Source: Sphingobium indicum BiD32 (GTDB taxonomy: Bacteria; Pseudomonadota; Alphaproteobacteria; Sphingomonadales; Sphingomonadaceae). From it: DNA of 64,000 nucleotides. The DNA lies in assembly GCF_000382885.1 (NCBI RefSeq), contig NZ_CAVK010000072.1, forward strand, positions 1-64,000. Direction: 5' to 3'. Position 1 is the stretch's first letter. Every line of letters starts with the position of its first letter. Below are positions 16,320 to 23,361 of the stretch, one piece after another. Made by a program: the position numbers and the translations under genes. The notes under the pieces are model-generated. The model did no database searches, had not been told where the DNA came from, and saw only the letters and a program-made list of their open reading frames with translations.

Positions 16320-17140
16320 CAGTAATCGCTCCCCACCTTGGTATTGGTCAGCGCGAAAATGCGATCCATGATCTCATCCGCGCTCAGGATGCCGTAGCCC
16401 ACCGGAATCGTCCGCTTCGTCGCGGTATCGAACAGCACCAGCGCGGGCGTCTCGTTGCCCGGGATTCCCATGCGCGCCCGCTGTCCGGCATCGACGACAT
16501 AATTCGGGAAATCGCGGCTCGGGCCGCCGTCCATCGACACGGCCATCACCGCCATGCGGTGGCTGTCAGCAACCGATCTAAGGATCGGCGAGAACAGCTC
16601 GCAGGCGCCGCAGCTCTGGGCAAAGAAGTAGAACAGGCCGTAGCGCTGCCCCAGATTGGTCAGAACGGCATCGCGATCCGCTTTGCGGTTGTCGAGCCAT
16701 GCCCGCTTGCCGACCGTGGAGACAGGACGCTGCAGCGTGTAGTCGAGGTCGGGGTTCTGCCACAACGCCCGCTGCCAGGTGTCCGAGAAGGTCGATGCTC
16801 GATCGAGCTGCTCGCGTTGAAAGCGGACATAGGCGATCACATTCTCTTCAGTAGGGTCGAGGATCGCACGGGCCTTCAGTTCGTCGAGCTGGCGTGTGAT
16901 CGCGCTCATGCGCTCCACCGCGCTCTGTTGTGGCGGCGATGGCTGCGCGGCCTGCTCCTTCGGTCGAGGCTTCGCGCAGTAGAACCATTGCCCAAGCTTG
17001 CGCTCGCCGCAGTAGAAATCGTCTGGGCCGCTCGATCGTTCAACGCCATCGTCAGCGGGGCCGGGGGATTGCGCGGCGACAGGCCTCCCAACAGCAACCA
17101 GGGTCAGGATCACGACGGAGAGTATGAACAAGCGGACCAT
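16319..17140 (-). CDS. traF: TraF, F-type pilus assembly thioredoxin-like protein
   Basis: The 273-residue product starts at ATG 17140 behind AAGGAGG; longer upstream frames lack this site. A signal peptide (MVRLFILSVVILTLVAV) precedes FYCGERKLGQWFYC, a pattern typical of TraF. The C-terminal thioredoxin-like domain holds CGAC in FFAQSCGACELF, so an active dithiol is possible, unlike F TraF, which lacks CXXC. TraF folds or stabilises disulfide-rich partners such as TraN, TraU and TraH in the periplasm. A 148-nt gap separates it from traN. Confidence 0.9.
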   Translation of the reverse strand: MVRLFILSVVILTLVAVGRPVAAQSPGPADDGVERSSGPDDFYCGERKLGQWFYCAKPRPKEQAAQPSPPQQSAVERMSAITRQLDELKARAILDPTEENVIAYVRFQREQLDRASTFSDTWQRALWQNPDLDYTLQRPVSTVGKRAWLDNRKADRDAVLTNLGQRYGLFYFFAQSCGACELFSPILRSVADSHRMAVMAVSMDGGPSRDFPNYVVDAGQRARMGIPGNETPALVLFDTATKRTIPVGYGILSADEIMDRIFALTNTKVGSDY

Positions 17141-17288
17141 GATCGAACCTCCTTTCCGTAGTACCGTCCGCGGCGTGACAGAGAAGCGCGGAAGGGTATG
17201 AGAGGCATGGAGTAGCGCGTTCGAGGCTGTGCCAACGCAGCGAGAGCATGCGAACGGATAGGCGCCCAGGGGCAAGGCCGCGCTGGGA

Positions 17289-19154
17289 TCATTTGCCGTG
17301 AAGGTCATAGTAATCCTGAATCTTCTGCTGGATCTGGGTCATCGTCTCGACTTCATCGGGGAGGCGCGCCGCATCGACGAACTCCGCATAGACCTCGGTG
17401 AAATCCATGACCGACAGGTCGAGCCGGGCGAACTCGTCGATGGTGAAGCCGAGGCACTGCTCGCGCTTGGGCGCGCCCCAGGGCCTTCCGAGCTGGATGC
17501 GACCCTGCTCCTGAAGAATACGGCTGAGCTTGCTCTCGAAGCAGCAATAGGCCGTGCGCTTGGTACTGCAGATGCCGAGGAAACTCGACGAGCAATAGGT
17601 CCCGACATTGTGGCAGAAGCCCATGCGGTCCCTGATGTCGAGCTTCATCTCGTCCTGCGAACAGGCGAAGAGCGTCAGGAAGGGGGTCGCGAGCGCTGCA
17701 ATCGCGACGGGCCCGCCTGCCAATGCCGCGGCGCCGGCGCCGGCCGTCAGGACACCCGAAACCTTGCCCGCGCAGCAGTTGATGAGGCCGAAGACGGGCT
17801 TGTGGCACGTCTCTCTGTCCCCGCTGAACACGGTGAAATTGGTCTCGTCGAACTCCTTGCCCGCCTGGTCGATCGAATGGAGCGCAACAAGCGCATCCTT
17901 GAACTCGGTCGACGCCTCGCGGACGATCGGCTCGCAGTCACCGTTGATGCAGTAGACGTCGTTGCCGCAGATATATTGAGGGGTGTCGGTCACCGTTCCG
18001 CCTGGCGTCCGGCATCGATAGATGCGCTCTTCGACCAAGCAGGAGCCACCGGGATCGTCGTCCAGGCATTCGGTCCGCGTATATGTGCAGCTGCCATTGG
18101 CCTCGAGGGTCCCGCAGTCGTTGTGGCCGGTCGAGATCCGCTTGCACTCGTAGGTGCGCTCCCATGCCCAGCAGGGCTGGGTCACGGCCACGCCATTGAC
18201 GATGCGGGTCACGGGATCGCTCGAGGTGCAGACCTCGGTCTGCAGCGTACACATCGAATCCCCGGCGAGCGGCGCGCACAGCCCTTCGTTGCGCGAAACC
18301 GTGGTGACAGTGGGCTCGTCGACCTTGGAGAGCCAGTATTGCCCGGTCGCGAGCACATAGCCCGGATGATAAGCGCCCGGCGTAATCCCCTGGGCTTCGG
18401 CAGTACATTTGACCTCGACGGCGGTGTGACCAAGGCTCTTGCAAGTATCCGCCGCCGTGTAGCCGTAGGCGCTCATGTTGTCGCAATAGTCGATCGGGCG
18501 GCTTTCCCAGCAGACGCCGGACACGATCTCGTCGTCAAACGCGGCACGGGCGGGATAAGGGCCGCCATCCTCCGGCATGATGCTGAGCCGGCCGGCGTAA
18601 TAGGTGTATATCGTTCGCGTCTCGGCACGCACATCCAGACTGACAGAACAGGTGCGGTTCTCGGTCGTGACCTTGCTACCGGTGTTGCAGCTGGTCTCGT
18701 AGTAGCCGTCGCTGCCGGCCGGTGGGGGCAACGGTGTACAAGTGCCGGACGTACCGCTCATCTCCTCGCCCGCGAGGAAGGTCGAAGGATCGTTCTCGAC
18801 CGATGTGGCGCGCGAGGTCGTCGCGAGGATCTCCGCATTGCTGAAAGTCGGCCGGCTCCCATCGGCGTCAGTCGTGATTCGGTACGGATCACTCGAGGCT
18901 TTCGCGGAATGAGCCGCGGCCTCGAGGTTATCTGGATGATCGAAATAGTTGCCCTCGGGGAGCGCGGTGCCCGAATATCCCGGTACGACTTCCGCGCGGG
19001 CATTGTCGGTTGGGACCAGGGTACTGTCGTGTCTCGTCTCGTTGCCGAGCGTCCTGCCTTCCTCACGCGCCTCTTCAAGCGTCATCTGCGCGGCCGCCGG
19101 CGATGCAAGCGCGAACATCGCGGCAAACGCAGCAAGGGCAGCGCGGAGGCTCAC
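17289..19154 (-). CDS. traN: TraN, outer-membrane mating-pair stabilisation protein
   Basis: This 621-residue exported protein is very rich in cysteine. An N-terminal signal peptide (LRAALAAFAAMFALASPAAA) precedes many Cys pairs, e.g. DYCDNMSAYGYTAADTCK and a C-terminal cluster around CSSSFLGICSTKRTAYCC. TraN contacts outer-membrane receptors on the recipient and sets mating specificity and stability. Its disulfides fit the thiol enzymes encoded in the operon (TraF CGAC and the DsbC-like CGYC). The start overlaps the trbC stop by 4 nt. Confidence 0.92.
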   Translation of the reverse strand: MSLRAALAAFAAMFALASPAAAQMTLEEAREEGRTLGNETRHDSTLVPTDNARAEVVPGYSGTALPEGNYFDHPDNLEAAAHSAKASSDPYRITTDADGSRPTFSNAEILATTSRATSVENDPSTFLAGEEMSGTSGTCTPLPPPAGSDGYYETSCNTGSKVTTENRTCSVSLDVRAETRTIYTYYAGRLSIMPEDGGPYPARAAFDDEIVSGVCWESRPIDYCDNMSAYGYTAADTCKSLGHTAVEVKCTAEAQGITPGAYHPGYVLATGQYWLSKVDEPTVTTVSRNEGLCAPLAGDSMCTLQTEVCTSSDPVTRIVNGVAVTQPCWAWERTYECKRISTGHNDCGTLEANGSCTYTRTECLDDDPGGSCLVEERIYRCRTPGGTVTDTPQYICGNDVYCINGDCEPIVREASTEFKDALVALHSIDQAGKEFDETNFTVFSGDRETCHKPVFGLINCCAGKVSGVLTAGAGAAALAGGPVAIAALATPFLTLFACSQDEMKLDIRDRMGFCHNVGTYCSSSFLGICSTKRTAYCCFESKLSRILQEQGRIQLGRPWGAPKREQCLGFTIDEFARLDLSVMDFTEVYAEFVDAARLPDEVETMTQIQQKIQDYYDLHGK

Positions 19155-19900
19155 CGAGCAGGCTTCCTCATGTTGGCGAGACCGATCGCGGCAACCCGCG
19201 CGCCCGGCCCGTTGCCGTCAGCAAAGGACGAGAGGGCATATTCGATCGTCACGTTGCCGATCATCCGGTCGTGGGGCGGCACCTTGGTGCGGCACGAGAA
19301 GCCTGCACACAGATCAAAGTCGGAGGAGACCGCGACATAGGTGGGGACCGCCTGGACGTCGAATGCCCGGAAGAGCCGCGGATCGATGCCGATATTGGCG
19401 AAGTCGTCCTGCCGCTCGACGATCTTGCCGAGCGTCTGTGAGAACTCCTTCATCGAGTTATTCGGAAAGCCGCGAAAAACGACCACGCCGCCGGCGCGCG
19501 CGGTATCCTGTATGAGCTGCCGCAACGCCTTCGGCGGCATCGACAGGCTGGCGAAGGCGATGAGTTGCGGCGCTTCGCCGCCACCGGCCATCGCATTGGA
19601 CGCCGCGCCCTGCACGATCTCGTCGAAATCGATCGGACCGGCCGGCCCCTTTGGCAGATCCGTCTTGGCGACGCGCTGCATGTTGCGCAGGCCATCGTCA
19701 TGAACCGTAGCCGCATCCTCTCGGAAGGCATCGCCACGGTCCTTGACCTGATCGACGAACGCCTGTGCATCGGCCTGCAGATCGGCGGATCGCTGCTTGA
19801 TCGCCTGCACATCCAGACCATCGATGGTCTGGGCAAGCAGAACCGAAACACTGGCGAGTGCGATGATACCGGCCGAACCCCAGGCGATAAGTCGCATCAT
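19151..19900 (-). CDS. trbC: TrbC, F-type pilus assembly protein
   Basis: This 249-residue periplasmic protein has a signal segment (IIALASVSVLLAQ) and the TrbC_Ftype domain over about residues 100-210: PQLIAFASLSMPPKALRQL, then VFRGF and FDVQAVPTYV. The domain is thioredoxin-like without the CXXC pair. TrbC works with TraW and TraU in pilus assembly; in some elements it is fused to TraW. Here it stands alone between traU and traN, 7 nt after traU. Confidence 0.92.
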   Translation of the reverse strand: MMRLIAWGSAGIIALASVSVLLAQTIDGLDVQAIKQRSADLQADAQAFVDQVKDRGDAFREDAATVHDDGLRNMQRVAKTDLPKGPAGPIDFDEIVQGAASNAMAGGGEAPQLIAFASLSMPPKALRQLIQDTARAGGVVVFRGFPNNSMKEFSQTLGKIVERQDDFANIGIDPRLFRAFDVQAVPTYVAVSSDFDLCAGFSCRTKVPPHDRMIGNVTIEYALSSFADGNGPGARVAAIGLANMRKPAR

Positions 19901-19906
19901 GCCCTC

Positions 19907-20926
19907 CTAAAGCACGCAGCAGTTGCGCTTGCGCCAGACGAGGTAGCCCATGTCCTCGCCGCCGGCGGGATAGGCACGCCCGGCGTCAGGCGGCATGGTC
20001 GAGGCCCCGATCGCCGAGCAGGCGAAGCGGCCGTTGACCGTCGGAATGGGATTGGTCATCTGGAACCGATATTGTTGCTTGCGCATGATCGGCATCAGGT
20101 ACTTCTTGCACAGGCCGGCCGAGCCCATGGTGCCCCACGCCAGAGCCTGTCGGTGCATCTTGTAGGCGAAACGGGACAGCGCGAGCCGCGACGACTGGAC
20201 GTGGCCGATCGATGATGGGATGTTTCCGTTGAGCGGATACATGCTGCCCTGGCAGCCCGCACACCAGAACAGCGGATCGAGCGGCAGATGGACGGTGCCG
20301 GCGATGCAATCCCCAGCACAAGCAGCCTGGGCGATCGGATTGGCGAAGACGATCGCCTCGGGATTGATCAATGCGGCCAGCGAATCGTCCTGCCAGAGCG
20401 GGTCGACCTCGGTCATGTAAGCGATGTCGAACGAAGCCTGCTCGAAGCAGACGAAATCGGTGAGGATCTCCATCCAGTAGAGCAGCGGATAGACGTACCA
20501 GTGCACGTGCCATTTGGCGGTGCTCTGCGACCGCCCGCCCACCATCGACGGGCCCGCGAGATAGCCCTGGCCGATGTCGAAGCCGGGCGCGATGCGCATG
20601 CCGCCCAGATTGGGGAAGCACCAAGGCTTCATCGTCACGTCGGCAAGGCGCGCCGGCTCCCAGAAGCCGACCGCGATGCCGATGCGCGGCAAAGGGTCGG
20701 CGCAGGCACAGATCGGCGAGGCAGGATTGTTGGTGTCCGGCCGCCCGCTCGGCCAGATCTTGAGCCCACCGACAGAGAGCGGGAACAGACAGGACCAGCA
20801 GACATCGGTGATCGGATTGACGAACTTGCCGTTGCAGGTCGGTCCTGCCGCCTGCGCCGCCTGCGGCACCGCAAGAGTGCCAAGCGCGAGCAGCACAGCC
20901 GCCAACGTGGATCGAAGCGCGCGCAT
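19907..20926 (-). CDS. traU: TraU, F-type pilus assembly / DNA transfer protein
   Basis: This 339-residue exported protein starts at ATG 20926, seven nt after GGGAGGGG; a GTG at 20929 is closer. The signal peptide (LAAVLLALGTLAVPQAAQA) leads into the TraU signature CNGKFVNPITDVCWSCLFP. Many conserved cysteines follow (CAGDCI, WCAGCQGSMYP, and CC at the C-terminus). TraU is required mainly for DNA transfer and also helps pilus growth. The start overlaps the preceding gene's stop by one base (TGATG), indicating translational coupling. Confidence 0.93.
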   Translation of the reverse strand: MRALRSTLAAVLLALGTLAVPQAAQAAGPTCNGKFVNPITDVCWSCLFPLSVGGLKIWPSGRPDTNNPASPICACADPLPRIGIAVGFWEPARLADVTMKPWCFPNLGGMRIAPGFDIGQGYLAGPSMVGGRSQSTAKWHVHWYVYPLLYWMEILTDFVCFEQASFDIAYMTEVDPLWQDDSLAALINPEAIVFANPIAQAACAGDCIAGTVHLPLDPLFWCAGCQGSMYPLNGNIPSSIGHVQSSRLALSRFAYKMHRQALAWGTMGSAGLCKKYLMPIMRKQQYRFQMTNPIPTVNGRFACSAIGASTMPPDAGRAYPAGGEDMGYLVWRKRNCCVL

Positions 20927-21195
20927 CACCGGCCCTCCCCCAATGTCGCCAGATAGGCCGTGTCGGCGCCGTGCTTGCGGCGCAGGTAGACGAGCGTCGC
21001 GATGAGCGCCGCGAGCAGCAGGACCGCGATCAGGCAGGGCGCACCGCGCCCCAACGACGCGCGCAGCGGCTTCAGAGCCAGAATGCTTGCCGCGAGCGCG
21101 AGGCAGAGGCTCTGCCAGAGGAAGCGCAATCGCCTGAGGCCCGCGGTTTCGGGCGCGGCCATCGGCGTGCGCAGCATGTCCAGCCAGAGCGGCAT
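20926..21195 (-). CDS. Small two-span membrane protein in the tra operon
   Basis: This 89-residue protein has two hydrophobic segments (about residues 28-43 and 54-70) and a basic loop. It sits between traW and traU with one-base overlaps on both sides (TGATG), so it is certainly part of the message. The classical F operon has no obvious counterpart here. Its function, perhaps assembly of the TraW-TraU-TrbC group, is unknown. Confidence 0.75.
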   Translation of the reverse strand: MPLWLDMLRTPMAAPETAGLRRLRFLWQSLCLALAASILALKPLRASLGRGAPCLIAVLLLAALIATLVYLRRKHGADTAYLATLGEGR

Positions 21196-21851
21196 CAGCC
21201 CGGACTCCCCGGCTTGATGACCATCTCGGAGACCCGCATGACCTTGCCAGCCTGCGTCACGACTGCGGGCGTGTGCTCGATGCCGAAGATACCGGTGAGC
21301 TTGCCTTCCTGGTCGAAGTAGAAGCGGCGCTTCTTCGCGGTCATCTGCTCGATCGGTGATCCGCTGACGAAGATGATCTTGGCCTTGAGATCGGTGTAGC
21401 GCGCCGTCGCCCAGGCCAGCTCGGCCGCATTATCGCCGTCGACAAAAACGAGGTCCTGCCTGATCGCGACGAAGTCGAGCGGGTTGATCTTCTGCCCGGC
21501 CGCAGCGATCAGATTACCCTTCTGGTCCCTGATATCGCGCTCGATCGCAACGGTCGGATCATAGTCCCAGTTCCTGGCTGTTCGTGCCGGCGTGATGCCT
21601 TCGACGGGCTTGGGCCGGCGAACCTTGGCCTCGACCCGTTTGGCGAACACATCGTTCATGCGCGCGAGCTCGCCGCTCGCCTCCGCGCGGCGCAGGCGAG
21701 CCTCTATGGTCGAGAGAAGGTCCGGCTCGATGATCGGGAATGCCTGCCCTGCCTGGCCATAATCCTTCGCCTCGCTGCGCATGGGGCCGACCAGCAGCAA
21801 GGCTCCGGCGACCGCCAGCAGGGCGATGCCTCCGCCAAGGACGCCCCTCAC
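21195..21851 (-). CDS. traW: TraW, F-type pilus assembly protein
   Basis: This 218-residue exported protein has an N-terminal hydrophobic segment (GGGIALLAVAGALLLVG), then the TraW_N pattern KDYGQAGQAFPIIEPDLL. The middle has DYDPTVAIERDI and the INPLDF pattern; near the C-terminus GIFGIEHTPAVV precedes the end. It lies upstream of traU as in F, and acts with TrbC and TraU in pilus extension. It overlaps the S26 peptidase gene by 4 nt. Confidence 0.92.
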   Translation of the reverse strand: MRGVLGGGIALLAVAGALLLVGPMRSEAKDYGQAGQAFPIIEPDLLSTIEARLRRAEASGELARMNDVFAKRVEAKVRRPKPVEGITPARTARNWDYDPTVAIERDIRDQKGNLIAAAGQKINPLDFVAIRQDLVFVDGDNAAELAWATARYTDLKAKIIFVSGSPIEQMTAKKRRFYFDQEGKLTGIFGIEHTPAVVTQAGKVMRVSEMVIKPGSPG

Positions 21852-22384
21852 AGCACCGGCTCCCCGGTTCCGACGATCTGCCGCGCGCAGACGAAGCCGA
21901 TCTCGGCATAGCGGCTGTCGAAGCCATCCTTGTGCGGCGTGCCGGCGAAGAAGCAGCCCGGCGGCACTCGCCCGGTCGCGCCTGGCGTCAGGGGCTCGCC
22001 TGCCCTCGTGAAGGATTTCATCCGCGACACCCGGGCGCCGTTGATCGTGACGTCCGCGCCATCGTGGCGGACAACGTCTCCGGGCAGGCCATAGACGATC
22101 TTGCCAAACATCTCCGGCTGCTCACCGAAATGGCGGCGCAGCAACGCGCTGGGCGGAGGGTCGAAGAAGACGTAGTCGCCCTTCTCCGGCATGTGGCCGC
22201 GCCGGATGAGGAACGCCCAGTTGGGAAGCGAGTGAGAGGTGTTGATCAGGAAGAGATGATCATCCCGCCAGTCGCTGATCGCTCCGAGCGTAACGCTGCC
22301 CGCGACGAACGCACCGAACGTAAGCCAGAGCCGCCCGTTCGGTCGCCATCCGTGCGCAGGCACGTCATTGACCGCCGCTGCCAT
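21848..22384 (-). CDS. S26-family signal peptidase of the conjugation system (RP4 TraF/TrhF-like)
   Basis: This 178-residue protein starts at ATG 22384; the frame extends 14 codons further into trbI. One N-terminal membrane segment (LTFGAFVAGSVTLGAI) is followed by the serine motif NTSHSLPNW and the lysine region FGKIVYGLPGDVV, giving the Ser-Lys dyad of S26 peptidases. A C-terminal GTPHKDGFDSRYAEIGFV box matches box E of the family. It would process pilin or another substrate in the inner membrane. Such a gene is known from R27/SXT-type and sphingomonad plasmid systems but not from F. Confidence 0.88.
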   Translation of the reverse strand: MAAAVNDVPAHGWRPNGRLWLTFGAFVAGSVTLGAISDWRDDHLFLINTSHSLPNWAFLIRRGHMPEKGDYVFFDPPPSALLRRHFGEQPEMFGKIVYGLPGDVVRHDGADVTINGARVSRMKSFTRAGEPLTPGATGRVPPGCFFAGTPHKDGFDSRYAEIGFVCARQIVGTGEPVL

Positions 22385-23006
22385 CACCGCCTCCGAATGT
22401 TGAGACTGAAGCGGCCGGCGGCGCATATTGCGGGCCGGCGGCCGGCGCCATCGGGCCCGCCGCCATCGGATCGATAGTGCCCATCGGAGGCGCGGCCTGA
22501 GCCGGCACCGCTGCCTGCGGCTGCGCGGCCAGCATCGCCTGCTGCTCGAGCTGCTGAAGCTCCGCCACGCTGGCTTGCCTGGGGCGCGCCACGCCCGACG
22601 CGTAGACGGCCTCCTTCAGCTTATCGGTGATGTCGGGCACGTTCTTCGTCAGCACCGCTTCGCCGACGAGCACGATCTGACCGCTGGCGCTGCGGCGCTG
22701 CAGCTCGGTATCGAGCGAGGCCATGAACCGCCGCATCTCGGCCTCGACCTGGGAGGGCGGCGACGGGGATCGGGCCTGGGCCTGGACATATTCGCCGACA
22801 ATCGACGACAGGCGCGCCGAAACGATACGATCCTGCTTGGGCGTGACCAGCACCTTGGTCACCCACATGCCCCAGATCAGCGCAGCGAGCACAAGCACGC
22901 CCATGAGGATCTGAAGCCGCGTGAAGCCCGCGAAGATCGCGCGCCGTCGCCGACGTTGAGGCGCGACCGCAGGGGCCGGTAGATCGAGTTCGGGCTGTTC
23001 AGCCAT
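22365..23006 (-). CDS. trbI: TrbI, F-type conjugation membrane protein
   Basis: This 213-residue bitopic protein has a basic cytoplasmic start (QRRRRRAIF), a transmembrane helix (LQILMGVLVLAALIWGMWV), then a periplasmic helical domain and an Ala/Pro-rich tail of about 60 residues not typical of F TrbI. The TrbI_Ftype pattern (VTPKQDRIVSARLSSIV) is visible. TrbI influences pilus retraction or length. It overlaps both neighbours, 20 nt into the S26 gene and 8 nt with the upstream small membrane gene. Confidence 0.85.
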   Translation of the reverse strand: MAEQPELDLPAPAVAPQRRRRRAIFAGFTRLQILMGVLVLAALIWGMWVTKVLVTPKQDRIVSARLSSIVGEYVQAQARSPSPPSQVEAEMRRFMASLDTELQRRSASGQIVLVGEAVLTKNVPDITDKLKEAVYASGVARPRQASVAELQQLEQQAMLAAQPQAAVPAQAAPPMGTIDPMAAGPMAPAAGPQYAPPAASVSTFGGGDGSGGQ

Positions 23007-23358
23007 TGTCTTGACTCCCCCTCGAGAGCGCCGGCGGCATGATCCTGTGGCGCCGAAGGACGATCAGTCCGGCGGCCAGAATGAGGTGCGCGGCGACGAA
23101 GATGTGCTTGAACGAGGCGATCCGCTCAGGGCTCGCGGTGACATACCGGCTCGTCAGGTTGTCCAGCTGATGAATGAGCCCGTCGAACGAAAAGCCGCCG
23201 AGGGCGAGGAAGAAGAGCGCGAACAGGCCCCATGTCAGGAGCAGCGTGGTCGCGGCGAAGCCGGCGAGGTGCAGATAGAAATGGAGGATAGCGCGCGCCC
23301 GAGGCAGTCGCGGATGGGTTGCGCGTGAGCTGTCGGCGGTGGAGATGGTGCTTGCCAT
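22999..23358 (-). CDS. Small membrane protein between traC and trbI
   Basis: This 119-residue protein has two hydrophobic segments, FAATTLLLTWGLFALFFLAL near residue 34 and FVAAHLILAAGLIVL near 88. It lies 3 nt after traC and overlaps trbI by 8 nt, so it belongs to the operon. No counterpart in the classical F operon is recognised. It may be a small assembly factor. Confidence 0.75.
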   Translation of the reverse strand: MASTISTADSSRATHPRLPRARAILHFYLHLAGFAATTLLLTWGLFALFFLALGGFSFDGLIHQLDNLTSRYVTASPERIASFKHIFVAAHLILAAGLIVLRRHRIMPPALSRGSQDNG

Positions 23359-23361
23359 GGC

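Noticed and set aside
17298-19340. 680-codon open frame on the plus strand
   Set aside because: It is antisense to traN and trbC, whose families are clear. Long antisense frames are common in GC-rich genes, and its composition (Arg/Ala/Gly-rich, no motif) is not protein-like.
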